A DNA stretch of 64,000 bases from positions 1-64,000 of the forward strand of contig NZ_JABEBY010000006.1 of assembly GCF_046719765.1 (NCBI RefSeq). Direction: 5' to 3'. The position numbers were made by a program, and so were the translations under genes. Position 1 is the stretch's first letter. The number at the start of each line of letters is the position of its first letter. Of this stretch, positions 25,901-33,706 are shown in pieces. Under the pieces are notes generated by a model. It did not search any database, was not told where the DNA came from, and saw nothing but the letters and a program-made list of their open reading frames with translations. Source of the stretch: Halonotius sp046719765 (lineage in GTDB: Archaea; Halobacteriota; Halobacteria; Halobacteriales; Haloferacaceae).

Positions 25901-27058
25901 TCGATCTATGCGACGATCATGGGCGAGCCAGCAACGACACCCGTTACTGACATCTCGGAACGAGCATACGATGGTCCGGTCTACGATCTGACCATTGACG
26001 AACAGGCACCGAACTTCGCCGTCGAAGGCGGCGTCGTTGTTCACAACTCGACTCGTCACCACACCATCGAAAAACTCTACGACCGCGGCTACCTCGAAAA
26101 CGATCCGCCGCGGCCGACGATGCTTGCCAAGGCAGTCGTCGAAGCCGCCGAGGAGTTCGCCGATCAGGTCGTCTCCGAGGAGATGACCGCCCAGCTCGAA
26201 GCCGACATGGAGGCGATTGCGGCCGGCGAGAAAGGCTACGACGAGGTAACTGCCGAATCCCGCCGACTGCTCGAATCAGTGTTCGACGATCTCACCGACT
26301 CCCGCGAGGAGATCGGTAGCCAGATCCAGAAATCGCTCAAGGCCGACAAAACGCTGGGGCCGTGTCCCGAATGCGATGACGACCTACTCATCCGCACCAG
26401 TCGACAGGGTTCGTACTTCATCGGCTGTGACGGCTATCCCGACTGTGAGTACACCCTGCCGCTGCCGTCGACCGGCAAGCCCCTTCTGCTCGATGAGACC
26501 TGTGAGGAACACGATCTCAGAGAGGTCAAGCTACTGGCCGGCCGGAAGACGTTCGTCCACGGCTGTCCGCAGTGTCAGGCTGACGCCGCCGACGCCGAGG
26601 ACGACCGCGTGATCGGTACCTGTCCCGACTGTGGAGAAGAACACGATGGTGAGTTGGCGATCAAACAGCTCCGGAACGGCTCGCGGCTCGTCGGCTGTAC
26701 GCGGTACCCCGACTGTGAGTATTCGCTGCCGCTGCCGCGCCGCGGTGACATCGAGATCACCGACGGCCGCTGTGAGGAACACGATCTGCCGGAACTCGTC
26801 GTCACCTACGACGATGACGACCGCGAACCGTGGGAGTTGGGCTGTCCGATCTGTAACTACCGGGAGTATCAGGCCCGCCAGAACGGCTCGGCGTTGGAGG
26901 CGATCGACGGTATCGGCGAAAAGACGGCCGAAAAGCTCCAGACGGCCGGCATCGAGGATGTTGCGGGGCTCAAAGACGCAAACCCTGACGAACTGGCCGA
27001 GGAGGTCGACGGGGTTGGTGCCGATACCGTCCGTGATTGGCAGGCTGACGCCGACTGA
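22901..27058 (+). CDS. topA: DNA topoisomerase I (type IA) containing an intein
   Basis: A 1385-residue precursor; removing the 537-residue intein leaves 848 residues, normal for the family. The N-terminal Toprim domain has VIITEKDNAARR and an acidic TDYDREGELIG. The catalytic Tyr is Y323 in GYLTYPRTDN. The C-terminal extein has repeated zinc-binding pairs (CPECDDDL, CDGYPDCEY, CPDCGEEH, CTRYPDCEY) and a helix-hairpin-helix end (AIDGIGEKTAEKLQTAGIED). It relaxes negative supercoils through a 5'-phosphotyrosine intermediate. The intein interrupts GIGTK/STRHHTI, next to the conserved active-site-proximal GTKSTR, a favoured intein site. Confidence 0.93.
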   Translation: MSRGPAVIITEKDNAARRIADILSDGTADTERVAGTTVYKWGGKRCIGLSGHVVGVDFPPEYNDWRDVEPVELIDAPIDKQPTQEGIVRALRQLARRASHVTIATDYDREGELIGKEAYELVREVNEDVQIDRVRFSSITDREVTEAFDNPDELDFELAAAGEARQVIDLLWGAALTRFLSLSARQLGDDFISVGRVQGPTLKLIVDREREIEAFDPEDYWELFADLETDADGGFEAQYFYRDEDGNEAERLWDGDRAEAVYEALADAETAAVDSVNRRTRTDSPPAPFNTTQFIRAAGSLNYSAQQAMSIAEELYTAGYLTYPRTDNTVYPEDLDPRELLESFTADNTFGDDAESLLAADDITPTEGDEETTDHPPIHPTGELPSRSELSEDEWEIYELVVRRFFATVADDATWEHLKVVAEIADREVVVDGESTAEDLTLKANGKRLVEAGYHAVYPYFSQSETHVPDVTAGDELAITDTQIEAKQTQPPRRYGQSRLIETMEDLGIGTKCLTEDTEVLHRNEEGDIERVEIQQLFDESEVLLADGDTDIATTTDGPATLSYDETTDTVTEREQTLISERPLEDDEQVYEITTRSGSFSVTGEHPVYVRDETGALTITRADKLQPGDRLLSTRRAISAEAVGEGCAVSWETFVGNCDSDSKLYGVDCNEQFETARKAIADSQGAFAERVGAHRPAITRYENDDKDVPLWLLDAVDIRPEQLHGLNYDQAIDNPFPLYWSPALARLIANAKGDGSVFVSDEENTVDIRYHNTDKRLIDRFVSDIETLFGVEPRVSTRAGREAGHAQRYQVQLSAATGRVLLTIIEAITDSGLESIPEPLQPIYVGALFDDEGHIDRDRKAFISNTDHQLLEQVGSILETHDIDTRLSRGQHKLYVRGRRNLERFLDIVPVSADKKFYRGLAGLRQYDTTVRKAEVLAEISQTSLTTFELADRLDVSVQQIRKSIQELREDGYVEKHIEGSNRSHDGNRTFRYTTDSYSDSIYATIMGEPATTPVTDISERAYDGPVYDLTIDEQAPNFAVEGGVVVHNSTRHHTIEKLYDRGYLENDPPRPTMLAKAVVEAAEEFADQVVSEEMTAQLEADMEAIAAGEKGYDEVTAESRRLLESVFDDLTDSREEIGSQIQKSLKADKTLGPCPECDDDLLIRTSRQGSYFIGCDGYPDCEYTLPLPSTGKPLLLDETCEEHDLREVKLLAGRKTFVHGCPQCQADAADAEDDRVIGTCPDCGEEHDGELAIKQLRNGSRLVGCTRYPDCEYSLPLPRRGDIEITDGRCEEHDLPELVVTYDDDDREPWELGCPICNYREYQARQNGSALEAIDGIGEKTAEKLQTAGIEDVAGLKDANPDELAEEVDGVGADTVRDWQADAD
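24437..26047 (+). mobile_element. TopA intein with LAGLIDADG-type endonuclease and two HTH segments
   Basis: 537 residues from Cys (CLTEDTEVLH, splicing block A) to the C-terminal VVVHN before extein Ser. Block B is SGSFSVTGEHPVYV. Degenerate LAGLIDADG helices are LARLIANAKGDGSVF and YVGALFDDEGHI, both keeping acidic residues, so the endonuclease could be active. An XRE-like helix-turn-helix (QGAFAERVGAHRPAITRYEN) lies before the endonuclease. A winged helix (TTFELADRLDVSVQQIRKSI) lies after it. Base use is less GC-rich than in the flanking exteins, consistent with transfer. Confidence 0.9.
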
Positions 27059-27229
27059 GTGGCCCTTCGAGACAGCTGTTGTGCTCCACACAGTCTGATA
27101 TATTCGGACTCGTCGCTTTCGACCTCCACGGTACACCGACCACCGGCTGGATGATACAGGGGTTGGTACCGGAGCCGTTGTCTGTTGCTGTGAACACTTT
27201 TTTCAGGGTACCGCCGGGATAGCCGACCG

Positions 27230-28273
27230 ATGGACCCCCTTGAGATCGCCCTCCGGATTCTCGGTGGGATCGTTCTTATCGGCGTGAACGCCTACTTCGT
27301 CGCCATCGAATTCGCCCTGACCCGCCTCAGGCAGTACCCCGAATCCGAGTTCGACACGCCCGGACTCGAACTCGCCTGGGAGATGACCAACGACCTGGAG
27401 TTCTACCTGACGACCTGTCAGGTCTGGATCTCCGCGACGAGTATCGCCCTTGGGATTATCGCCGAACCCGGACTGGCCGCCCTGATCGAACCGCTGTTTG
27501 CGAACACCACGCTCGCGTCTGTCGGTGCCGGCTCACTGCTCGGCTTTCTCATCATCAACCTGGTGCATCTCACACACGGCGAACAGACGCCAACGTATCT
27601 CGGTGTCGAACGCTCCAAACAGGTCGCACGGTACGGCGCACGACCACTGTACTGGTTTGCGAAGATACTGGCTCCAGCTATCTGGGTCGGTGACTCGGTT
27701 GCCAAGGCCACACTCGGGCTGTTCGGCATCGAGATGACTCAGGCGTGGACGGAGACGGAAAAAGAGGTCATCGAAACCCGTGCGGATCTGCGCAACCGGC
27801 TGGGATCGGTGCTCGAAGAGGGCGAACTGCCTGCCGAGCGGCGCGAGGAGATCATGAACGCGCTGACTATCGGTGAGCAGTCGGTGCGAGAGGTCATGGT
27901 TCCACCCGAGGAGATCGTGGCACTCTCTACCGAGGATGGGATCGACACGAACTTCGAGACGCTCGAAGCAAAACCCCACACACGGTATCCGCTGGTCGGT
28001 GACGATCTGACAGCGTTCGAGGGTGTTCTCTACAGCCCGACGCTGTTCAACAAGCGTGAGCAACTGTCGAACGGTGAGACGACGCTGTCGGCGCTGGCAG
28101 CCCCACCGATGACGCTCTCGCCGGATACCGACGTGAGCGACGCGATCGACCAGTTCCAGACGGAACGCCAGGAACTCGCGCTCGTCATCGAGGACGGCGA
28201 GGTGGTCGGTCTGGTGACCGTCACCGATCTGGTTGAGACGATCATCGGCGACATCGAGGATCCCCTCGATTAA
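27230..28273 (+). CDS. CNNM/DUF21 membrane protein with CBS domains (hemolysin-C family)
   Basis: 347 residues. The DUF21 transmembrane domain spans about 1-180 with three or four helices (LRILGGIVLIGVNAYFVAIE, ISATSIALGIIAEPGLAALI, GAGSLLGFLIINLVHLTHGE). A paired CBS domain at about 210-345 follows (VREVMVPPEEIVALS; FQTERQELALVIEDGEVVGL). Relatives are linked to Mg2+/Co2+ efflux. The CorC-like extreme C-terminal domain is absent, as in many archaeal members. Confidence 0.83.
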   Translation: MDPLEIALRILGGIVLIGVNAYFVAIEFALTRLRQYPESEFDTPGLELAWEMTNDLEFYLTTCQVWISATSIALGIIAEPGLAALIEPLFANTTLASVGAGSLLGFLIINLVHLTHGEQTPTYLGVERSKQVARYGARPLYWFAKILAPAIWVGDSVAKATLGLFGIEMTQAWTETEKEVIETRADLRNRLGSVLEEGELPAERREEIMNALTIGEQSVREVMVPPEEIVALSTEDGIDTNFETLEAKPHTRYPLVGDDLTAFEGVLYSPTLFNKREQLSNGETTLSALAAPPMTLSPDTDVSDAIDQFQTERQELALVIEDGEVVGLVTVTDLVETIIGDIEDPLD

Positions 28274-28446
28274 CCCATCTCGCCACCGCGTGGCCGCGCA
28301 TTCGGATGACTAACCGAGCGAACCAACGAGCAGATCAGCGATACTGTTACCCAGTGGGGTGTCCGCTGCAGCGCACGTCTCTTGCAGCGATAGTTGGGAC
28401 TCCGTGCTGAAAATAGCTGTCCGCGCTGTCGTGTTACCTGTGAAAA

Positions 28447-28842
28447 CTACCCGCCGTCAGCGCCGTTGTCCGGTGGTTCGGCGGCGTACTCGCGGAGTTC
28501 CCCAACCGAAAGTTCATCGAGGACGCCCTCGCTTGTTGCCTCCAGCACGACCGGCGGCGCGTTGCCGGCCTCCCGGGCTTCGATCCATCGGGGGAGACAG
28601 ACACACCAGCGATCGCCGGGATGCAACCCCGGAAAGTCGAGTTCCGGCCGCGGGGTGATGAGATCGTTGCCCTGCTCGCGGCTGTATTCGAGAAACTCCT
28701 GTGTCATCACCGCACAGATCTCGTGGCGGCCGGGATCGCGCCCGAGGTGTCGACAGTGGCCGTCCCGCAAAAACCCGGTTTCGGGGCTCTCACTACAGGG
28801 CTGTAACTCGTCACCCACGACATTGTGTTCGGTGTCGCTCAT
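28447..28842 (-). CDS. DUF2237 family protein
   Basis: 131 residues with the family pattern: TGFLRDGHCRHLGRDPGRHE, ICAVMTQEFLEYSREQGNDL, and GLHPGDRWCVCLPRWIEARE with two Cys near WCVC. The C-terminus is AREAGNAPPVVLEATSEGVL. The family is widespread and uncharacterised, and the Cys/His content hints at metal binding. Monocistronic, with a plus-strand gene 173 bases beyond its 3' end and the 21-bp tandem repeats just beyond its 5' end. Confidence 0.8.
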   Translation of the reverse strand: MSDTEHNVVGDELQPCSESPETGFLRDGHCRHLGRDPGRHEICAVMTQEFLEYSREQGNDLITPRPELDFPGLHPGDRWCVCLPRWIEAREAGNAPPVVLEATSEGVLDELSVGELREYAAEPPDNGADGG

Positions 28843-28883
28843 ACCGATCCTTCCCGCTACGGCTGTATAGCTATTCGGCCCGC

Positions 28884-28967
28884 CGGGTCTCGTTGTCGGC
28901 CTGCCGTGTCTCGTTGTCGACCCGCCATGTCTCGTTGTCGTCCCGCCATGTCTCGTTGTCGTCCCGC
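28884..28967. repeat. Four tandem 21-bp repeats
   Basis: Units start at 28884, 28905, 28926 and 28947. The last two are identical (CATGTCTCGTTGTCGTCCCG plus C). The first two differ at a few positions, mostly near the unit ends. They lie in the 172-base divergent gap between the DUF2237 gene and the next plus-strand gene. Seven-codon periodicity keeps a plus frame open through it, but no coding signal is seen. Confidence 0.8.
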
Positions 28968-29014
28968 TAGCTCCAAGCCGCGGGGCTTATTCGCGCCCCT
29001 CGATAACCCCGGGT

Positions 29015-29797
29015 ATGGCACCGACGACGACCGGCCGGTTTCGCGTTCTCGACCGTCGCCCCGATGGGACGATCCTGCTGGTCGATCTTGCGGAAGCCAC
29101 CGCTGCGGCGACCGGCGCGGATCCCGACGCCGATCTGCGCCCGATCGCTGTCACCCCGCCGGCCGTCGACGACGAGCCGACCGATGGGTTCGCCATCGAC
29201 GCCGACACAGCCGACACGATCCGGTCGCTGGAACCCGGCTACGTTGTCGAGGCCGAGCTCGCATGGGACGACAGCGACGCCGCCTTTCTCGACTGTACGA
29301 TCACGAACCGCACCCGCATCCAGTACGCCGACGGCGTGACGGGCCTCTTCGAGAAGGCCCAGGAAACGTGGCACGACGCCCAGGTTGCCGGTGAGGCGAT
29401 GAACTCCGCGGTGACCTACAGCACCGGGAAGGAACCCAACGGCGTCGTCTACGTGTTTGCCAAACAAGACCCGCCGCGGGATCTCTTCGAGGAGTTCCGG
29501 ACGGGCGCAACGCCGATCGAGCCGCTGATCCAGCGTGTTAACGCTACCCACGACAGCGGCGATGCTGACGACACCGCTGCTGACACCACCGCTGCTGACA
29601 ACGCTACTGCTGATGACGGTGCGACCGATAGCGAGGTTGACGATGGTGCCAACAGCGAGGTTGACGAACCCGCCGAGCGTGCGGTTTTCGTTCTCAACCC
29701 GGCCGACGAGCCGTTTGTCGCGGTGTATATCGTCTTCCGCAAGGATGGCATGTTGGCGCAAACTGTCCGCGATACCTACGGGTTGCCGGCCGTCTGA
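29015..29797 (+). CDS. Haloarchaeal conserved protein (DUF6663-like)
   Basis: 260 residues. The N-terminal beta-rich region is TTTGRFRVLDRRPDGTILLV. The middle, FEKAQETWHDAQVAGEAMNS and GVVYVFAKQDPPRDLFEEFR, is the recognisable core. A low-complexity Asp/Ala/Thr linker (about 178-215) precedes a terminal segment ending GMLAQTVRDTYGLPAV. I recall the family as DUF6663; its function is unknown. Confidence 0.68.
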   Translation: MAPTTTGRFRVLDRRPDGTILLVDLAEATAAATGADPDADLRPIAVTPPAVDDEPTDGFAIDADTADTIRSLEPGYVVEAELAWDDSDAAFLDCTITNRTRIQYADGVTGLFEKAQETWHDAQVAGEAMNSAVTYSTGKEPNGVVYVFAKQDPPRDLFEEFRTGATPIEPLIQRVNATHDSGDADDTAADTTAADNATADDGATDSEVDDGANSEVDEPAERAVFVLNPADEPFVAVYIVFRKDGMLAQTVRDTYGLPAV

Positions 29798-29977
29798 ACG
29801 AGACGAGAGGGAGCGGCGGCCGCGTCGGGGCTGAACCGGCCGCCGGCGGTGTGGACACAACACACAACCCGCCGGCGGGTGGGACGCCGGCGGTCGATGG
29901 GATGGCCCCATCGGGTGTATTGACGGCTGTTCATATATCTACCTCGCCGCGTTTCAGAGCCAGAAACCCCGCGCCGC

Positions 29978-30586
29978 TCAGTAGCTGTCGAGTCTCGACT
30001 GCCCGTCGCCATCATCGCTGTCGCCGTCGCCCACTCCGGCGAGCCCAACCGCCGACGCGATGGTTTCCTCAAAGGCGTCCCGCTGGCTGGCGTCGTACAG
30101 CGTTGCCGCCGGATGCATCGACAGCAACACGCGCTGTGAGCGATCGCCGAGCCGACAGTCGACAACGTCGCCGGCCTCCTTCGTGATCGCCACCGAGCGA
30201 TCCAGCAGGTGTTCGCTCGGCACCTTCCCGAGTGTGACGACCAAGCTCGGATCGACGGTTTCGATTTCCCCTTCGAGGTAGCCTCGGCAGTTGGCAAGCT
30301 CGTCGGTCGTCGGATCGCGGTTCTCCGGGGGTCGACACCGGACGCAGTTGGTGATCCGCACATCCGCTCGCTCGACACCGGCATCGCCGAGGGCGTCGTC
30401 GAGCACCGATCCCGAGCGACCGACGAACGGCTCGCCTTCCTCGTCCTCGTTCGCGCCGGGGGCTTCGCCGACGAACAGCAGATCGGCGTCGTCGGGGCCG
30501 ACGCCGTTGACGATCCGGCTCCGGGAGGCGACGAGATCGGGGCACTGCTCGCAGTCGGTGACACACCGGCCGTCGAATCCGTCCAT
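29978..30586 (-). CDS. Uracil-DNA glycosylase, family 4/5 type with iron-sulfur cluster
   Basis: 202 residues. The motif GEAPGANEDEEGEPFVGRSG is the family 4 active-site region, and LLSMHPAATLYD is the second catalytic loop. Four cysteines (CEQC near the N-terminus, CVRC before RPPENRDP) fit a 4Fe-4S cluster. It removes uracil from deaminated DNA. The ATG at 30586 gives MDGFDGRCVTDCEQC, the usual N-terminus. It is the last gene of a three-gene operon behind endonuclease dU, 22 bases away. Confidence 0.88.
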   Translation of the reverse strand: MDGFDGRCVTDCEQCPDLVASRSRIVNGVGPDDADLLFVGEAPGANEDEEGEPFVGRSGSVLDDALGDAGVERADVRITNCVRCRPPENRDPTTDELANCRGYLEGEIETVDPSLVVTLGKVPSEHLLDRSVAITKEAGDVVDCRLGDRSQRVLLSMHPAATLYDASQRDAFEETIASAVGLAGVGDGDSDDGDGQSRLDSY

Positions 30587-30608
30587 ACCGATCGATGGGG
30601 CGGGCGGC

Positions 30609-31223
30609 TTAACTGTCGGTCGGTTCGTCGGCCGTCGCATCGTCGGTCGTTGCCCACCCGAATCGCTCGGCCTGCTGGCGACCGGCGCGGGCCGCACGCT
30701 GGGCGACCCGGAGCGGTTCGGGACGGTCGCTGTCATCGGGGAGAAACGCCCGGAGAACGTCGGTGGCGTCGGCCGTGTCGATGCCGACGGTGCGGATCCA
30801 CAGCTCGGTGTCGTCGATGACGACTGGTTCGCGGGGTGGTAGCTCGCGGTAGGTGGCGAGTCGCTGCTGTAACGCCTCGCCGGAAAACTGCTCACGAAGT
30901 GGGGCTTCCAGTCCGTCGCTGTCCTCGAAGGAGACGGCGATCACCGGGCGGTCGGCGGCTGCGTGTAGATCACTGAGATCGATGAGATTGAACCACGCGG
31001 GAGCGACACCGGCGACCAGTAGCCATCGGGCGTCGGGTCTGTCGAGTCGACCGAGCAGCTCACAACAGGCGGCGGTCGCGTCGCTCCCACCGGTTGTACA
31101 GCGCGCGAAAACAAAGTCCTCGGCGACGCGGTCGGCACGAACGACGGCCCCACACAACTGGCTGTAGTTGGGGCCATCTGAGGCGGCGATGCCGACCGCC
31201 CGACCACCGGGCTTCGGAGCCAT
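30609..31223 (-). CDS. DUF99 family protein (endonuclease dU)
   Basis: 204 residues with the DUF99 pattern: GRAVGIAASDG near the start, VVRADRVAEDFVFARCTTGG, LLVAGVAPAWFNLIDLSDLH and RPVIAVSFEDSDGLE. The family is structurally related to endonuclease V and is annotated as acting at deoxyuridine in DNA. Its placement directly before uracil-DNA glycosylase supports a role in deaminated-base repair. Confidence 0.82.
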   Translation of the reverse strand: MAPKPGGRAVGIAASDGPNYSQLCGAVVRADRVAEDFVFARCTTGGSDATAACCELLGRLDRPDARWLLVAGVAPAWFNLIDLSDLHAAADRPVIAVSFEDSDGLEAPLREQFSGEALQQRLATYRELPPREPVVIDDTELWIRTVGIDTADATDVLRAFLPDDSDRPEPLRVAQRAARAGRQQAERFGWATTDDATADEPTDS

Positions 31224-31234
31224 CGCGGAGCCGG

Positions 31235-31432
31235 CTACTCTGCGGGTTCGGCGTCGGGTTCGTCCTTCATCGATTGGAGTCTGTCGAGCAGTTCGTCGTT
31301 GGACGCGCCGATCTCGAAGTCAACGCTGCCCTTGTGTTCGGCCTCGCCGGCGTCGAGCCCGTCGTCGTCCTCGAAGTCGGTGTCGAAATCCTGGTTCTCC
31401 TGTTCAGACTCATCGTAGCTTCCGAATCCCAT
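31235..31432 (-). CDS. DUF5786 family small acidic protein
   Basis: 65 residues, MGFGSYDESEQENQDFDTDF followed by an acidic region and GASNDELLDRLQSMKDE. The N-terminus is the hallmark of a conserved haloarchaeal family. The ATG at 31432 is preferred to one at 31471. The gene ends 11 bases before the endonuclease dU start, so it leads the operon. Function unknown. Confidence 0.8.
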   Translation of the reverse strand: MGFGSYDESEQENQDFDTDFEDDDGLDAGEAEHKGSVDFEIGASNDELLDRLQSMKDEPDAEPAE

Positions 31433-31536
31433 ACATAGTGTAGTATGGTTCCCGAACGGAAAAATCCCCATGCAGGCTGGTTGTCGGTCGCCTCCCGACG
31501 CCAGGGACTTTTGCTGATCGATCCCCTCGACCCGGT

Positions 31537-32163
31537 ATGGAGCCGATTGTCGTCACCGACGGCGCGGATGTCTTCACCTGCAACGCCTACCTCCTCGACG
31601 GCGAGACGCCGACGCTTGTCGACGCCGGCACCATGCCCGGCGTTGTCGACGTGATCGCCGACCACGTTGCCGACCTCGATCGGGTCGTGCTCACCCACCA
31701 ACACGGCGACCACGTCGGCGAACTCGACGCCGTTTTGGATCGCTTCGACGCCGACCTCTATGCCTACGCCGACCACCCGCGCCGAACCGCCGCAATCGAC
31801 GACGGCGACACCATTACCATCGGCGACGACGAGTTCGAAGCGATCTACACGCCCGGCCACGCGAGTGACCATCTGTCGTTCGTGAGCGACGAGGCCCTAT
31901 TCAGCGGCGACGTGGTCGTCTACAACGACGGCGCGTTCGACGACGGCAGCTTCGGCCGTACCGACCGCCGCGGACAGTCACGCGAGCAACTGATCGAAAG
32001 TCTCGAACGGGTTCTTCATCGGCTGCCGGATTCGGTGTCGGCGATGTACGCCGGCCACGGCGATCCGTTCCACGCTGATCCCGCCGGCGACGACGTGCGC
32101 ACGGTCATCGAGCGCGCGCGTGAGCGTGCCGAACGCCGCGAGCCGAAATACCCCGACGAGTAG
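31537..32163 (+). CDS. MBL-fold metallo-hydrolase
   Basis: 208 residues. The metal-binding motif is THQHGDHVGELD (HxHxDH), with further ligands in YTPGHASDHLSF, LFSGDVVVYND and YAGHGDPFHADP. The length and single domain fit the glyoxalase-II-like or general hydrolase group. CTTTTGC about 27 bases before the ATG suggests a leaderless promoter. The substrate is unknown. Confidence 0.85.
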   Translation: MEPIVVTDGADVFTCNAYLLDGETPTLVDAGTMPGVVDVIADHVADLDRVVLTHQHGDHVGELDAVLDRFDADLYAYADHPRRTAAIDDGDTITIGDDEFEAIYTPGHASDHLSFVSDEALFSGDVVVYNDGAFDDGSFGRTDRRGQSREQLIESLERVLHRLPDSVSAMYAGHGDPFHADPAGDDVRTVIERARERAERREPKYPDE

Positions 32164-32274
32164 ATCGATCCGGCGTGGTCGCTCACCTGCGTCGTTGATA
32201 CTGTGGTATCGCTGTCGCCGGCGACACGGCTGTCGCTCGGAGCTGTAGGGATGCTGAAAAACCAACCGACAGAA

Positions 32275-32424
32275 TCAGGCTGCGCGTCGCTCTTTGGCTT
32301 TCGGGCGGAGCCGCGAGTAGCCACATTTCCGGCAGCTGTCGGCGTCCGGCGCGTTGCGCGCGTTACACCGCATGCAGATCTGTTTGTTGAGCGTTCGGCT
32401 GGTGGCGACGTCGTTGGTTGGCAT
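32275..32424 (-). CDS. rpl40e: 50S ribosomal protein L40e
   Basis: 49 residues: a basic protein with one zinc finger, CMRC (17-20) and CRKC (31-34), and the conserved end GYSRLRPKAKERRAA. A structural protein of the large ribosomal subunit. Thioredoxin lies 58 bases upstream on the same strand. Confidence 0.92.
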   Translation of the reverse strand: MPTNDVATSRTLNKQICMRCNARNAPDADSCRKCGYSRLRPKAKERRAA

Positions 32425-32482
32425 ACCCGCTCCTTGTGGGGGTCGCTGTTTAACAGTTCCGAGAACAGCCCCGCCGACCGCG

Positions 32483-32749
32483 TTAGACGCCCGCGTCCTG
32501 GAGGGCGTCTTCGAGGTCGCCACGCTGAGTGACGCCGACGAACCGCTCGACGATGCCGTCGTCGTTTTCGATGACGAGCGTCGGCAGCGATCGCACCTGG
32601 TACTCGTTGGCGACCTCCTGTTCCTCGTCGACGTCGACCTTGGCGAACTCCACGTCCTCGTAGTCGGCCTCCAACTCCTCGAGGATCGGATCCTGCGTCT
32701 TACATGGGCCACACCAGTCGGCGTAAAAGTCTGTTAGTCGAACAGTCAT
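32483..32749 (-). CDS. Thioredoxin
   Basis: 88 residues. The active site WCGPC (Cys13, Cys16) is at the end of DFYADWC. Other thioredoxin landmarks are VDVDEEQEVANEYQVRSLPT with the cis-proline, and ERFVGVTQRGDLEDAL. A short thioredoxin lacking the first strand and helix. The ATG at 32749 fits the usual MTVRL start; one at 32761 would add four residues. Confidence 0.87.
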   Translation of the reverse strand: MTVRLTDFYADWCGPCKTQDPILEELEADYEDVEFAKVDVDEEQEVANEYQVRSLPTLVIENDDGIVERFVGVTQRGDLEDALQDAGV

Positions 32750-32867
32750 CGTGCGGCCCATCGTTGCGCCGACGCGGTCATAAGGGTTTCCACCCCGTCG
32801 TTGGCGGTCGGCGGCCGCTCCGCTGGAAGCCGAAACGCTTAGGTCGCCAAAGTGGTGACTATCGATA

Positions 32868-33032
32868 ATGGCTTCCAGTGGGAACTCCGGCGGACTGATG
32901 TCCAGTGCCGGGTTGGTGCGGTACTTCGACTCCGAGGATCGCAACGCGATCCGCATCGATCCGAAAACCGTGATGGCGTTCTGTATCCTCTTCGGCGTCT
33001 TCGTGCAGGTGCTGACGCTGACGGTCGCCTGA
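32868..33032 (+). CDS. secG: Preprotein translocase subunit Sec61-beta
   Basis: 54 residues. The conserved cytoplasmic part is GGLMSSAGLVRYFDSEDRNA, then IRIDPKTVM, followed by a single C-terminal transmembrane helix. It stabilises the SecYE channel. Too short for standard frame lists. GCTTAGG 28 bases upstream is a likely TATA box. pdxT follows 35 bases later. Confidence 0.9.
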   Translation: MASSGNSGGLMSSAGLVRYFDSEDRNAIRIDPKTVMAFCILFGVFVQVLTLTVA

Positions 33033-33067
33033 TCGATCCGGTAGCTTTTGTCTCCAGCGCGCCAGCT

Positions 33068-33706
33068 ATGGGTATGCATGTTGGCGTGATTGCTGTCCAG
33101 GGCGACGTGAGCGAACACGCCGCCGCGATCCGGCGTGTCGCCGATGCTCGCGGCGTCGACACCGAGATCACAACCATCCGCGAGGCCGGGCTCGTCGATG
33201 ACTGCGACGTGTTGCTCATGCCCGGTGGAGAGTCGACAACGATCTCGCGGCTGCTTGCCGACGAGGGCATCGACGCGGAGATCCACGCCCACGTCGATAG
33301 CGGCAAGCCGATCTTGGCGACCTGTGCTGGACTGATTGTCGCCGCCCGCGACCCACAGGACGAGCGCGTTCAGTCGCTCGATATTCTGGATATCACGGTC
33401 GACCGCAACGCCTTCGGCCGCCAGAAGGATAGCTTCGAGGCTCCACTCGACATCGATGGCCTCGACGAGCCGTTTCCCGCGGTGTTCATCCGCGCGCCGC
33501 TGGTCGAATCCGTTGGCGAGGATGTGGAGGTACTCGCCGACTGGGAGGGGAGCCCGGTCGCCGTCCGGCAGGGCTCGGTCGTCGCCACCTCGTTCCATCC
33601 TGAATTGACTGTGGACAGCCGGCTCCACGAACTCGCGCTGTTCGACGGTCAGCCGGCGGCCGCCGACCAGCCGGCCGACACCGATACCCCGGAGGTCAGT
33701 CGATGA
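33068..33706 (+). CDS. pdxT: Pyridoxal 5'-phosphate synthase glutaminase subunit
   Basis: A 212-residue class I glutamine amidotransferase that supplies ammonia to PdxS for vitamin B6 synthesis. Family landmarks: VGVIAVQGDVSEH, LLMPGGESTTISRLL, the nucleophile in LATCAGLIV, and the catalytic pair FHPEL. The start is 33068; an ATG two codons later is equally possible. It overlaps hisE by ATGA. pdxS is not in the window. Confidence 0.9.
   Translation: MGMHVGVIAVQGDVSEHAAAIRRVADARGVDTEITTIREAGLVDDCDVLLMPGGESTTISRLLADEGIDAEIHAHVDSGKPILATCAGLIVAARDPQDERVQSLDILDITVDRNAFGRQKDSFEAPLDIDGLDEPFPAVFIRAPLVESVGEDVEVLADWEGSPVAVRQGSVVATSFHPELTVDSRLHELALFDGQPAAADQPADTDTPEVSR

Noticed and set aside
28884..28967. 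Possible CRISPR array
   Set aside because: Units are contiguous 21-mers with no spacers and no cas genes anywhere in the window.
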